Positions 27,833-36,603 of a stretch of 64,000 nucleotides of DNA are shown in pieces. The position numbers and the translations under genes are program-made. Each line of letters starts with the position of its first letter. Positions within the stretch are counted from its first letter, which is position 1. Source of the DNA: Anianabacter salinae (GTDB lineage: Bacteria; Pseudomonadota; Alphaproteobacteria; Rhodobacterales; Rhodobacteraceae); the NCBI RefSeq assembly GCF_019061145.1, contig NZ_JAHQZS010000003.1:248001-312000 (forward strand), written 5' to 3'. The notes under the pieces are model-generated. The model was not told the DNA's origin, searched no databases, and saw only the letters and a list, made by a program, of their open reading frames with translations.

Positions 27833-29036
27833 GCTTTTCGCACCCACCGCAACGGGCGCGGCGGCCGTTCTCGGCTCTGCCTATTTCCTCGCCGACCAGC
27901 TTGTGACGGACATGCCCGCCCCGGCGCGCGGCGAGATCGTGTCCGCCGCCGTCGCCGATACGGAGACCCAGGCGACAACGGACCAGGCAAGTGCGCCGGT
28001 GCAGCTTGCGTCCGCGGCGCCCGCGCGGGACGGCGGCTTCGGCCTTGGCCGTCCGGCGACCGAGGACGAGGTGCGCGCCTGGGACGTCAAGGTGATGCCC
28101 GACGGGCGCGGCCTGCCGGTCGGGTCCGGGTCGGTCGCGGATGGCGAGACGCTGTTCTCTGACAACTGCGCGGCGTGCCACGGCGAATTTGCAGAAGGCG
28201 CGGGCAACTGGCCCAAGCTGGCAGGCGGCGACGGCAGCCTAGCCAATGACGATCCGGTCAAGACCGTCGGGTCGTACTGGCCCTACCTGTCGACGGTCTA
28301 TGACTATGTCCACCGCTCGATGCCGTTCGGCAACGCGCAGATCCTGACGCCGGACGAGACATACGCGATCACCGCGTATATCCTCTATTCCAACTTTCTG
28401 GTGGAGGACGATTTCGTCTTGTCGAACGAGAACTTCCTCGAGGTCGAGATGCCCAACGCGGGCGGTTTCATCGTCGATGACCGGCCCGAGACGGAGTATC
28501 CGCTGTGGCGCGCAGAGCCGTGCATGGAGGCGTGCAAGACCTCGGTCGAGATCACCATGCGCGCCACCGTGCTGGACGTGACCCCCGACGTGGAAGGCGA
28601 CGAAGTGGCGGCAGAGACGGTTGCCGCGGCGCCTGCCGAGACCGCAGCCCCGGCCGAGGCCGAAACCGCCATCGCCGAGGCGCCTGCGCAGGACGCGGTC
28701 GGCCCCGATCCGGCCCTTGTGGCGGCGGGCGAGACGGTGTTCCGCAAATGCTCGTCCTGTCACCAGGTTGGAGACGGCGCCAAGAACCGCACCGGCCCGC
28801 ATCTGAACGATCTGTTCGGGCGCACCATGGGCGGCATCGAGGGGTTCAAGTATTCCGGCGTCTTCCAGGAAGCCCGTGACGCGGGCCGGGTCTGGGACGA
28901 GGCGTCGCTGGCCGAGTTTCTGGCCAAGCCGCGCGAGTACATGAGCGGCACCAAGATGTCCTTTGCGGGCTTTCGCGACGACCAGGACACCGACGCCGTT
29001 CTGGCCTATCTGAAGACCTTCGACAGCGGAGAGTGA
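27816..29036 (+). CDS. soxD: SoxD, dihaem cytochrome c subunit of SoxCD
   Basis: 406 residues with an N-terminal hydrophobic signal/anchor. Two haem c sites: Cys118-Cys121-His122 (NCAACHGE) and Cys312-Cys315-His316 (KCSSCHQV). They are separated by a long Ala/Glu/Pro-rich linker (about 260-298). It accepts electrons from SoxC. It overlaps soxC by 17 bases, suggesting coupled translation, and ends one base before soxE. Confidence 0.95.
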   Translation: MSKFLKLFAPTATGAAAVLGSAYFLADQLVTDMPAPARGEIVSAAVADTETQATTDQASAPVQLASAAPARDGGFGLGRPATEDEVRAWDVKVMPDGRGLPVGSGSVADGETLFSDNCAACHGEFAEGAGNWPKLAGGDGSLANDDPVKTVGSYWPYLSTVYDYVHRSMPFGNAQILTPDETYAITAYILYSNFLVEDDFVLSNENFLEVEMPNAGGFIVDDRPETEYPLWRAEPCMEACKTSVEITMRATVLDVTPDVEGDEVAAETVAAAPAETAAPAEAETAIAEAPAQDAVGPDPALVAAGETVFRKCSSCHQVGDGAKNRTGPHLNDLFGRTMGGIEGFKYSGVFQEARDAGRVWDEASLAEFLAKPREYMSGTKMSFAGFRDDQDTDAVLAYLKTFDSGE

Positions 29037-29037
29037 C

Positions 29038-29745
29038 ATGACCCTTCTTGCCCGTTTCTCCCTCGTCGCCGTGGTGGCCTGCCTTGCGCAGGTGGCCACG
29101 GCGGCGGAAGAAATCGGCGATGCAGAGCGGGGCGAAGCATTGTTCCGCCAGTGCCAGAGCTGTCACCAGATCGGGCCAGATGCGACCAACCGCGTCGGGC
29201 CTCATCTGAACGGTGTGTTCGGCCGCACCGCCGGGTCGGTCGAAGGCTTCCGCTACTCCAAGGCGTTCGAACGCGCCGGGTCCAAGGGCCTCGAATGGCA
29301 CATCGACACGCTCGGCAGTTTTCTGGAGAATCCCAAGGCAATCGTCCCCGGCACGCGCATGAGTTATCGCGGTATGGCCGACGCCCAGGACCGCGCAGAC
29401 CTGATCGCCTACATGCGTGACTTCTCTGCCTCGCCCGCGAACATCCCCGAATCCGATCCGACCGCCCGCGCGGTCAGCCATGACCTCGACCCCGCGATCC
29501 TCGAGATCCAGGGCGATCCAGCGTATGGCGAATACCTCGCGAGCGAATGCCAGACTTGCCACCGGGTCGATGGCCAGGACAGCGGCATTCCGTCAATCAT
29601 TGCCTGGCCAGAGGACGATTTTGTCATCGCCATGCACGCCTACAAGACCAAGGCGCGCGAGCATCCCGTCATGAACATGATGGCCGGACGCCTGTCGAAC
29701 GAAGAGATTGCGGCGCTCGCCGCATATTTTGCGACCCTGGAATAA
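29038..29745 (+). CDS. soxE: SoxE, dihaem c-type cytochrome
   Basis: 235 residues with a signal peptide (about 1-22). Two haem c sites: Cys39-Cys42-His43 (QCQSCHQIG) and Cys171-Cys174-His175 (ECQTCHRVD). In Paracoccus SoxE pairs with the flavoprotein SoxF as a flavocytochrome c-like enzyme. The N-terminal cytochrome domain is close to the C-terminal domain of SoxD (GPHLNxxFGRT in both). Confidence 0.92.
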   Translation: MTLLARFSLVAVVACLAQVATAAEEIGDAERGEALFRQCQSCHQIGPDATNRVGPHLNGVFGRTAGSVEGFRYSKAFERAGSKGLEWHIDTLGSFLENPKAIVPGTRMSYRGMADAQDRADLIAYMRDFSASPANIPESDPTARAVSHDLDPAILEIQGDPAYGEYLASECQTCHRVDGQDSGIPSIIAWPEDDFVIAMHAYKTKAREHPVMNMMAGRLSNEEIAALAAYFATLE

Positions 29746-29774
29746 TCTGGGCGCACCACGAAGGGAGGACGACC

Positions 29775-31046
29775 ATGACATTCAACAGACGCGCGTTCCT
29801 GGGAACATCTGCGATGGCCGCAGCGGTTCTTGCAGCGCCCCGGCTTTATGCGGCAGCCCACGGCGGCAAGCCGAAGGTCGTCGTGATCGGCGGCGGCGCA
29901 GGCGGTGCGACCGCAGCCCGCTACATCGCCAAGGACAGCGACGGCGCCATCGACGTCACGCTGATCGAGCCGACGCGGACCTATTACACCTGCTTCTTCT
30001 CGAACCTGTATCTGGGCGGCTTCAAGCAGTACGACGATCTTGGCCACAGCTATGGCACGCTTGCCTCCGACTACGGCGTCAACGTGGTGCATGACTACGC
30101 CGTCGGCGTGGACCGCGATGCCAAAACCGTGACGCTGGCAAGCGGGGACAGCCTGCCCTACGACCGTCTGGTCCTGTCGCCCGGCATCGACTTTGTCGCA
30201 GGCTCGGTTGCGGGCTGGGACGTGTCGGCGCAGAACGCCATGCCGCACGCCTACAAGGGCGGCTCGCAAACCCAGCTTCTGAAGGCGCAGCTTGAAGCGA
30301 TGCCCGAGGGCGGCACTTTTGTCATGGTCGCCCCGCCGAACCCCTACCGCTGCCCGCCCGGCCCGTACGAGCGGGTGTCGATGGTCGCCTGGTATCTCAG
30401 CCAGAACAACCCGACCGCCAAGATCATCATCGCCGACCCCAAGGAAAACTTCTCCAAGCAGGGCCTGTTCGAGGAAGGCTGGCAAAAGCACTACTCGGGC
30501 ATGATAACCCGGATCGGCCCCGATTTCGGTGGCGGAAACGTCACCGTCGATCCGGCGGCGATGACCGTTGATATCGACGGGGAAGTCATCAACGCGGATG
30601 TCGTCAACGTCATCCCGGCGATGAAGGCGGGCCACATCGCTGCCGTCGCGGGCGTGACCGATGGCAACTGGGCGCCGGTCAATCCCGGCGACATGACCTC
30701 GAAGATGGACGAGAACATCCACGTTCTTGGCGATGCCTCGGCGCAGGGCGACATGCCCAAGTCCGGCTTCTCGGCCAACAGTCAGGCCAAGGTCGCGGCC
30801 ATGTCGATCCGCGGCGCGCTGACCGGCAGCCAGGTGTTCCCGGCCAAGTACTCGAACACCTGCTGGTCCCTGATCGCCGAGAACGACGGCGTCAAGGTCG
30901 GCGCCAGCTACGAGCCGACCGAGGAGAAGATCGCCTCGACCGGCAGCTTCGTCAGCCAGACCGGCGAGGACGCTGCGCTGCGCGAGGCGACCTATCAGGA
31001 ATCCGAAGGCTGGTACTCGGGTATCACCGCCGACATGTTCGGCTGA
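29775..31046 (+). CDS. soxF: SoxF, flavocytochrome c sulfide dehydrogenase flavoprotein
   Basis: 423 residues. A Tat-type signal (FNRRAFLGTS) is followed by an FAD-binding motif (VVVIGGGAGGATAARY). Redox-active cysteines expected for this family are visible in YYTCFFSN and SNTCWSLI. It oxidises sulfide in the periplasm and passes electrons to SoxE; in Paracoccus SoxF also reactivates SoxYZ. The ribosome site GGGAGG lies upstream of ATG 29775. A strong terminator follows at 31071. Confidence 0.95.
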   Translation: MTFNRRAFLGTSAMAAAVLAAPRLYAAAHGGKPKVVVIGGGAGGATAARYIAKDSDGAIDVTLIEPTRTYYTCFFSNLYLGGFKQYDDLGHSYGTLASDYGVNVVHDYAVGVDRDAKTVTLASGDSLPYDRLVLSPGIDFVAGSVAGWDVSAQNAMPHAYKGGSQTQLLKAQLEAMPEGGTFVMVAPPNPYRCPPGPYERVSMVAWYLSQNNPTAKIIIADPKENFSKQGLFEEGWQKHYSGMITRIGPDFGGGNVTVDPAAMTVDIDGEVINADVVNVIPAMKAGHIAAVAGVTDGNWAPVNPGDMTSKMDENIHVLGDASAQGDMPKSGFSANSQAKVAAMSIRGALTGSQVFPAKYSNTCWSLIAENDGVKVGASYEPTEEKIASTGSFVSQTGEDAALREATYQESEGWYSGITADMFG

Positions 31047-31070
31047 CAGGCGTTTCGTAGCAAGTGATCC

Positions 31071-31104
31071 GCCCGGCCTTGACCCATGTCAGGGCCGGGC
31101 TTTT
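31071..31104 (+). terminator. Rho-independent terminator after soxF
   Basis: 13-bp stem GCCCGGCCTTGAC / GTCAGGGCCGGGC with one wobble pair, loop CCAT, then TTTT. It ends the soxB-F transcript. Confidence 0.85.
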
Positions 31105-31145
31105 CCGTTCCGCTATCATCCGGCCATCAGTAGAGGAGACACCCC

Positions 31146-31586
31146 ATGAACCGACTGTTCGCCCTTGCCTTTGCAGCTCTTTCCGCCACAGCCACAGCCG
31201 CCATCGCGGAAGAGCCCGTCACCTACGCCTTCGACGGCAGTTTCGACGACGCGACATTCGCGCTTGAGAACGCGATCATCGGGCAGGGTCTGGTCATCGA
31301 CTTCACCAGCCATGTCGGCGAGATGCTGAACCGCACCGGCGCGGATGTCGGCAGCGCCGAGACGATTTTCGATCAGGCCGAGATTTATCTCTTCTGCTCC
31401 GCCGTCACCTCGCGCGAGGTGATGGAAGCCGATCCCATGAACATTCAGCACTGCCCCTACGGGATTTTCGTGACCGAGGCACAGGGCGAGGTGATGATCG
31501 GGCACCGTGCCTACCCCGACGATACGATGTCGCCGGTCCGGTCGCTGCTGACCGGCATCGTGGAAGAGGCGGGCGGCACGCGCTGA
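31146..31586 (+). CDS. DUF302-family periplasmic protein
   Basis: 146 residues with a signal peptide (about 1-21, ATAAIA). The rest resembles DUF302: an alpha/beta protein with FALENAIIGQGLVID and a C-terminal CPYGIFV segment. Such proteins are often found next to sulfur and c-type-cytochrome genes, but their function is unknown. It sits after the soxF terminator with GAGGAG upstream, so it may have its own promoter in the 99-base gap. Confidence 0.75.
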   Translation: MNRLFALAFAALSATATAAIAEEPVTYAFDGSFDDATFALENAIIGQGLVIDFTSHVGEMLNRTGADVGSAETIFDQAEIYLFCSAVTSREVMEADPMNIQHCPYGIFVTEAQGEVMIGHRAYPDDTMSPVRSLLTGIVEEAGGTR

Positions 31587-31598
31587 CGCGCCGCCCGC
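31569..31598. terminator. Shared hairpin between convergent DUF302 and metallo-hydrolase genes
   Basis: 9-bp stem GCGGGCGGC / GCCGCCCGC with an inner GCG/CGC helix. It overlaps the DUF302 stop and lies before the convergent stop at 31606. No T-run. Confidence 0.5.
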
Positions 31599-31605
31599 GA
31601 CAAGG

Positions 31606-32517
31606 TCAGCCGTCGAGCGGGGCGAAGCGGTATCCGTCGCCCGACCGCTCGACGCGGCCAATCCCGCCCTCGGGCAGGTGAAAGCCAACGACTGTCGTGT
31701 CGTCAACCGCCAGCCGGTCCATCAGCGCCGTCCGCGTGGCGGCGCCGGTCGCGGGGTCCTGATCGCTTCCGATCTGCCATTCGGGGTGGGCGAAAGACAC
31801 ATGGTGGTTGCCGATGGCATCGCCGATGATGAAGGCCTGCTGCCCGCCCGCGTCCAGCGCAAAGGACATGTGCCCCGGCGTGTGGCCGTAGGTGGCGACC
31901 GCCTCGATGCCCGGCAGCACCGTGTCGCCGCCATCGAACAGGGCGATCTGGTCCGCCAAAGCCTCCAGTCGCCGGGCCGCGCCTACGGCAAAGGCCTGCC
32001 GCTCGGCGTCGATGGTGTTCACCGTCTCGGGGTTGGTCCAGTAGTCCCATTCCGCCTGGCCCATGTGAAAGGCGGCATTGGCAAAGGCGATGTCGCCGAA
32101 GTCGTCCAGCAGTCCCCACAGGTGATCGGGATGGCCATGGGTGAACACGACATGGGTGATGTCGTCGGCGGTGACGCCAATGGCATCGAGGCTGTCCAGC
32201 AGCGTGCCCGCCGTCGGCATGAAGGTGTCGCCAGAGCCGACATCGAACAGGACCGTGTTGGTGCCGTCGCGGTAAAGCGTGACGTTGCAGGGCGGCGTCA
32301 GCTGATCGCCGGTCACGCCATTCGCTTCAAGAATCCGGCCCGCCTCGGCCTCGGGCAACCCGGCAAGGGTAAAGCTGCGCGGCAACAGAAGCGTGCCGTC
32401 GCTGACCGTCGTGAGGGTGGCGTCGCCCATCGCAAGCTCTGCGATGGCGAAGGTCGGTGCGGCGACAAGGCTTCCGGCGGCGGCCATGGACCGGGTCAGG
32501 AATTGGCGGCGATACAT
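31606..32517 (-). CDS. Tat-exported metallo-beta-lactamase-fold hydrolase (SoxG/SoxH-like position)
   Basis: 303 residues from the ATG at 32517, preceded by AGGGAG; in-frame codons upstream to 32742 look non-coding. A Tat signal (YRRQFLTRSMAAAG) is followed by a metallo-beta-lactamase domain with the zinc motif FTHGHPDH and further ligands in YGHTPGH and IGDA. In Paracoccus soxG and soxH, downstream of soxF, encode related periplasmic metallo-hydrolases of unclear need. Here the gene is convergent with the DUF302 gene, not in the sox operon. It may act on sulfur-containing esters or thiols; the substrate is unknown. Confidence 0.82.
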   Translation of the reverse strand: MYRRQFLTRSMAAAGSLVAAPTFAIAELAMGDATLTTVSDGTLLLPRSFTLAGLPEAEAGRILEANGVTGDQLTPPCNVTLYRDGTNTVLFDVGSGDTFMPTAGTLLDSLDAIGVTADDITHVVFTHGHPDHLWGLLDDFGDIAFANAAFHMGQAEWDYWTNPETVNTIDAERQAFAVGAARRLEALADQIALFDGGDTVLPGIEAVATYGHTPGHMSFALDAGGQQAFIIGDAIGNHHVSFAHPEWQIGSDQDPATGAATRTALMDRLAVDDTTVVGFHLPEGGIGRVERSGDGYRFAPLDG

Positions 32518-32686
32518 GATGGGCTCCCTTTGATATTCCAGGATGTGAATATCAGGGCGCGCGCCGGGCGTATACCGCGATTTCCTCCGGGTGATCCCTG
32601 TTCGTGCGCTGAAATCGGACTGGGGATTGCCTTGCGCTGACATTAGTATGGCGCCGTTGCAGGCAAGGCGGCGGGACCGGAACGGT

Positions 32687-33610
32687 ATGACAGGCACACA
32701 AGACGGTAACCGGCCAGCGCTGATCGGGATCGATTGGGGCACGTCCTCGCTGCGGGCCTACCTGATCGGCGCGGAGGGCCGCGTGATCGACCGGATGGCA
32801 ACGGGCGAGGGCATCCTGAACGTCCCGCACGGGAATTTCGGCGCGGTGGCGCAGGGCATCCTTTCGCGCTGGGACGACAGGCGACTGCCGGTCCTCGCGT
32901 CGGGCATGATTACCAGCCGCAGCGGTTGGAACGAGACGCCGTATCTGACCATGCCGCTGGGCCTTGACGATCTGGCCGCTGCGCTGGTGCCGCTAAAGAC
33001 CCCCGGCGGCGCCGTGATCCACCTTGTCACCGGCGCGCGCACCGCTTCGGTCGATGCGCCGGACGTGATCCGGGGCGAGGAGACGCAGGCGATCGGCGCG
33101 GCAGTCCTGGGGCTGACCGACGCGTCGATCATCCTGCCCGGCACCCACAGCAAATGGATCGAGCTTGGCGGCGGGCGCATCCTGTCCCACGCGACCCACA
33201 TGACCGGCGAGGTGTTCGCCGTCCTCAAGGCGCATTCGATCCTCGGCAGGATGATCGAGGACGGCCCCCCCAGCCCCGACGACTTTGCGCGCGGGGTGCG
33301 GGCGGGGCTGGCCGAGGGCAGGGGCCTGCTGCACGCCCTGTTCCACGCGCGCACCCTGCCGCTGTTCGGGCAGATCGCGGAAGGCGGCGTCGCGGACTAC
33401 CTGTCGGGGGTTCTGATCGGCTCCGAGATCGCCGGGCAGATGCAGCGCGAGACGAGGGCCAGAACGGTCGTCGTGATCGGCGGTGATGCGCTGGCCGCCC
33501 GCTATGTCACCGCGCTGGGTCTGGCGGGAATTGACTCCTCGACCCTGCCCGAGGACACCGTCGCCATGGGCCATTTCCACATCGCCAGAACTGCGGGGCT
33601 GCTGCCATGA
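32687..33610 (+). CDS. dgoK: 2-dehydro-3-deoxygalactonokinase
   Basis: 307 residues from ATG 32687 (MTGTQDG); longer in-frame starts lack support. Kinase motifs are intact: IGIDWGTSSLRA (phosphate 1), PGTHSKW (phosphate 2) and HATHMTGEV. It phosphorylates 2-dehydro-3-deoxy-D-galactonate at C6 in the De Ley-Doudoroff galactose pathway. The stop overlaps the dgoA start by 4 bases (ATGA). It is transcribed towards the chvE/gguABC catabolic operon. Confidence 0.93.
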   Translation: MTGTQDGNRPALIGIDWGTSSLRAYLIGAEGRVIDRMATGEGILNVPHGNFGAVAQGILSRWDDRRLPVLASGMITSRSGWNETPYLTMPLGLDDLAAALVPLKTPGGAVIHLVTGARTASVDAPDVIRGEETQAIGAAVLGLTDASIILPGTHSKWIELGGGRILSHATHMTGEVFAVLKAHSILGRMIEDGPPSPDDFARGVRAGLAEGRGLLHALFHARTLPLFGQIAEGGVADYLSGVLIGSEIAGQMQRETRARTVVVIGGDALAARYVTALGLAGIDSSTLPEDTVAMGHFHIARTAGLLP

Positions 33611-34230
33611 CCGACCTGAGGGCCGCGCTGGCCGTGAACCCGCTGATCGCCATCCTGCGCGGGCTGGACCCGGACAAGGCCGCGCCCGTGGCCGATGTGC
33701 TGGTCGATGCGGGGCTGCGGATCATCGAGGTGCCGCTCAACTCGCCCGCGCCGCTCACCTCCATCGAACGGATCGTGGAACGGCACGGCGACAATGCCCT
33801 GATCGGCGCGGGCACCGTGCTGACGGCAGAGGATGTCGAGGCCGTCGCAGGCGCGGGCGGGCGGTTGATCGTGGCGCCGAACATGGACCCCGCCGTGGGC
33901 CGCGCCGCCACCGAACGCGGGATGCTGTGGTGCCCCGGCGTCGCCACCCCGACCGAGGCCTTCGCGGCGCTCAGCCTTGGCGCGGCGATGCTCAAGTTCT
34001 TCCCGGCCGAGATGATCCCGCCCCAAGCCATCTCGGCGATGCGCGCGGTGCTGCCGAAGACCGCCATCGTCGCGGTGGTGGGGGGCATCACGCCGGACAC
34101 CATGGCGCCCTACCGCGCGGCGGGCGCCGATGCCTTCGGTATCGGGTCTGCGCTGTTCAAGCCGGGCTATGGACTGGACGAGATCGCGGACCGCGCGTCG
34201 CGCTTCAGTGACCAGATGCCTCGCGGCTGA
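33607..34230 (+). CDS. dgoA: 2-dehydro-3-deoxy-6-phosphogalactonate aldolase
   Basis: 207 residues of the class I KDPG/KDPGal aldolase family. EVPLNSP near residue 42, the GAGTVLT motif and the Schiff-base lysine region (LKFFPAE) are present. It splits the phosphorylated product of DgoK to pyruvate and glyceraldehyde 3-phosphate. It is translationally coupled to dgoK. Its last 26 bases overlap the 3' end of the convergent lactonase gene. Confidence 0.94.
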   Translation: MTDLRAALAVNPLIAILRGLDPDKAAPVADVLVDAGLRIIEVPLNSPAPLTSIERIVERHGDNALIGAGTVLTAEDVEAVAGAGGRLIVAPNMDPAVGRAATERGMLWCPGVATPTEAFAALSLGAAMLKFFPAEMIPPQAISAMRAVLPKTAIVAVVGGITPDTMAPYRAAGADAFGIGSALFKPGYGLDEIADRASRFSDQMPRG

Positions 34231-35074
34231 TCCGCACTTTCGGCTCTGGCAGGCCGCGCACCGGCACCTTCGCGAAATAGGTCGCGCCTTCGCCGTCGTG
34301 TGGTGACACCAGCCTCTCGCGTCCCGTGGTGACCATAAGTGTGTCCAGCGCTGCACCGATGAAGCACGGGCAGGTGGACTGCGCCGCCGGGATGGCGATG
34401 CTATCCAGAAGCCCGCCGTCTGGCCCGTAGCGCGACACGCGCCCCGCCCCCCACAGAGCAAGCCAGACGCAGCCCTCGGCATCGACCACAGCGCCGTCCG
34501 GCGACAGGTCTTGCGCGGCAAGGTCAAGGAACACCCGCGGTGCGCCTGTCGGCCAGCCTTCGGCGTCAAGCGGCTGTGCCATGACCACCTGTGCGGGGGT
34601 GTCGGCGTAATAGGCCAGCCGCCCGTCCGGCGCGAAGCAGATCGCGTTGGGGATCGTGATGCCGGTCATCAGCCGTTCCATCTTACCGCTGTGATAGCGA
34701 TAGATCGCGCCTGCGCCCGTCTCGGCCTTCTTGCCCATCGTCCCGATCCAGAACCCGCCCTGCCGGTCGGCGCGCCCGTCGTTCGACCGGGTGGCGGGGT
34801 TGTCCGCCTCCAGAGGCACGACCTCGGACACCTTGCCGCTGGCGATGTCGAACAGCGACAGCGCGGTTTCGCTGGCGATCAGAAGGGTATCCTTGTCCAC
34901 CCATCCCGCCGCCGAGACATGGCCGTCAAAGCCCCAATCAAGCGGCTGGTCCCCGTCCCGCGACAGCATCCGCTTGCCGAGGATGTCGAACCAGAAGGCC
35001 TGCCCGCGCCCCGGGTGCCACAGCGGGCCTTCGCCCAGTTCGCAGATTCGGCTGTCAAAGACCTCGGCGTCCAT
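34205..35074 (-). CDS. SMP-30/gluconolactonase-family sugar lactonase
   Basis: 289 residues, six-bladed beta-propeller family (GEGPLWHPGRGQAFWFDI; RSNDGRADRQGGFWIGTMG; PNAICFAPDG; DLSPDGAVVDAEG), with the usual metal-ligand Glu, Asn and Asp residues. It probably hydrolyses galactono- or arabinono-lactone made by the dehydrogenase upstream. It is the last gene of the minus-strand chvE operon, 2 bases after the aldehyde dehydrogenase, and overlaps dgoA tail to tail. Confidence 0.9.
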   Translation of the reverse strand: MDAEVFDSRICELGEGPLWHPGRGQAFWFDILGKRMLSRDGDQPLDWGFDGHVSAAGWVDKDTLLIASETALSLFDIASGKVSEVVPLEADNPATRSNDGRADRQGGFWIGTMGKKAETGAGAIYRYHSGKMERLMTGITIPNAICFAPDGRLAYYADTPAQVVMAQPLDAEGWPTGAPRVFLDLAAQDLSPDGAVVDAEGCVWLALWGAGRVSRYGPDGGLLDSIAIPAAQSTCPCFIGAALDTLMVTTGRERLVSPHDGEGATYFAKVPVRGLPEPKVRISREASGH

Positions 35075-35076
35075 CG

Positions 35077-36588
35077 CTATCCCCGCAGGTCGAACGGCAA
35101 CAGCGCGTCGGGCATGTTCTGATAGCAGACGGGCCGCAGGAAGCGGCGGATCGCCATCGTGCCCACGCTGGTCGCGCCAAAGTTGGTCGAGGCCGGGTAG
35201 GGGCCGCCATGCACCATCGCATCCGCAACTTCGACGCCGGTGGGATAGCCGTTGACGAGGATGCGCCCGACCTTGCGCTCAAGAAGCGGCATCAGGGGGC
35301 GCGCGACGTCCAGATCGCCGTCGTCCATCTGCAGCGTGGCGGTCAACTGGCCATGCAGCGCGCGGGCGATGTCCCGCATCTGGCCCGGGCCGGAGACGCG
35401 GATCACGATGCCAGAGGGGCCGAACACTTCATCGGCCAGATCGGCATTCGCCAGCCAGTCGTCCCCCGTCACGTCAAACAGCGCGGGCGCGCCCTTGCGC
35501 CCGTCGCAGTCGTGGCGCAGCCGCGTGCGCACCGCGTCCATCCCAGCCAGCCGGTCCACGCCGCCGCGATAGCCCTTGGCTCCGCCGGTGGTAAGCATCG
35601 GCTGCGGCGCGACCGCTGCCAGCGCCGCCTCTGCCGCGTCCAACAGTGCATCCGCCGCCGTGTCCTCGACGATCAGCACGCCAGGGTTGGTGCAGAACTG
35701 CCCCACGCCCATCGTAAGCGATCCGGCCCAGGCCGTGCCGATGGCGCCGGCGCGGGCCTCTGCCGCGGCAGGAAGCACGAAGATCGGGTTGATCGAGCCA
35801 AGCTCGCCGAAGAACGGGATCGGCTCGGGCCGGGACATCGCCAGATCGAACAGCGCCTTGCCACCCCGGAACGATCCGGTGAAGCCCACCGCGCGGGTCA
35901 GCGGATGCGTCACCAGCGCCTCGCCGGCCGCGTTGGTGTTGGACTGGATCAGCGCGAAGACGCCCTTCGGCATGCCGGTTTTCTCGATTGCGGCGCGGAT
36001 CGCGTCCGCGACGATTTCGCCGGTGCCGGGATGGCCGGGGTGACCCTTGTAGACCACCGGGCAGCCAGCAGCGAGCGCCGCCGCCGTGTCGCCGCCCGCC
36101 GTCGAGAACGCCAGCGGGAAGTTCGACGCGCCGAAGATGCCGACCGGCCCGATTGGGCGCTGCACCGACCTGAGATCGGGGCGCGGCAGGGGCTGGCGGT
36201 CGGGCAAGGCAGCGTCATGGCGCCGGTCAAGATAGGCACCGTCGCGGATATGACTGGCGAACAGGCGCAGCTGGCCGGTGGTGCGGCCCCGCTCGCCCTC
36301 AAGCCGACCTTCGGGCAGGCCGGTCTCGGCGCTGCCCATGGCGGTCAGCGAGTCGCCGCGCGCTTCGATCTCGTCGGCAATGGCCTCGAGGAACGCGGCG
36401 CGCTCGTCGCGCGTGGTCCAGCCGTAGGTTTCGAAGGCCGCTTCAGCGGCAGTCATGGCGGCATCGACTTCGGCCTTGACGCCCGAAAGGACTGTCAGGG
36501 CCGGGCCTGTCACGGGATCGGACTGGAACGGTGAGCCGCCCTCGGCCCATTCGCCTGCGATAAGATGGCGTCCGGTCAGTTCGGTCAT
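35077..36588 (-). CDS. Aldehyde dehydrogenase, 2-oxoglutarate semialdehyde type
   Basis: 503 residues. Catalytic cysteine in QFCTNPGVLIV, glutamate in FFGELGSINP, and cofactor region IFGASNFPLAF with VYKGHPGHPGTG. This matches the NADP-dependent semialdehyde dehydrogenase branch used in pentose oxidation. It would oxidise 2-oxoglutarate semialdehyde to 2-oxoglutarate at the end of the Weimberg-type arabinose pathway. It lies between the sugar dehydrogenase and the lactonase. Confidence 0.9.
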   Translation of the reverse strand: MTELTGRHLIAGEWAEGGSPFQSDPVTGPALTVLSGVKAEVDAAMTAAEAAFETYGWTTRDERAAFLEAIADEIEARGDSLTAMGSAETGLPEGRLEGERGRTTGQLRLFASHIRDGAYLDRRHDAALPDRQPLPRPDLRSVQRPIGPVGIFGASNFPLAFSTAGGDTAAALAAGCPVVYKGHPGHPGTGEIVADAIRAAIEKTGMPKGVFALIQSNTNAAGEALVTHPLTRAVGFTGSFRGGKALFDLAMSRPEPIPFFGELGSINPIFVLPAAAEARAGAIGTAWAGSLTMGVGQFCTNPGVLIVEDTAADALLDAAEAALAAVAPQPMLTTGGAKGYRGGVDRLAGMDAVRTRLRHDCDGRKGAPALFDVTGDDWLANADLADEVFGPSGIVIRVSGPGQMRDIARALHGQLTATLQMDDGDLDVARPLMPLLERKVGRILVNGYPTGVEVADAMVHGGPYPASTNFGATSVGTMAIRRFLRPVCYQNMPDALLPFDLRG

Positions 36589-36603
36589 GGTGTCTCCTGC
36601 GGG

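Noticed and set aside
24809-27847. 1012-codon open frame antisense to soxB and soxC
   Set aside because: High-GC shadow frame with low-complexity His/Arg/Val composition; soxB and soxC on the other strand have clear family motifs and ribosome sites.
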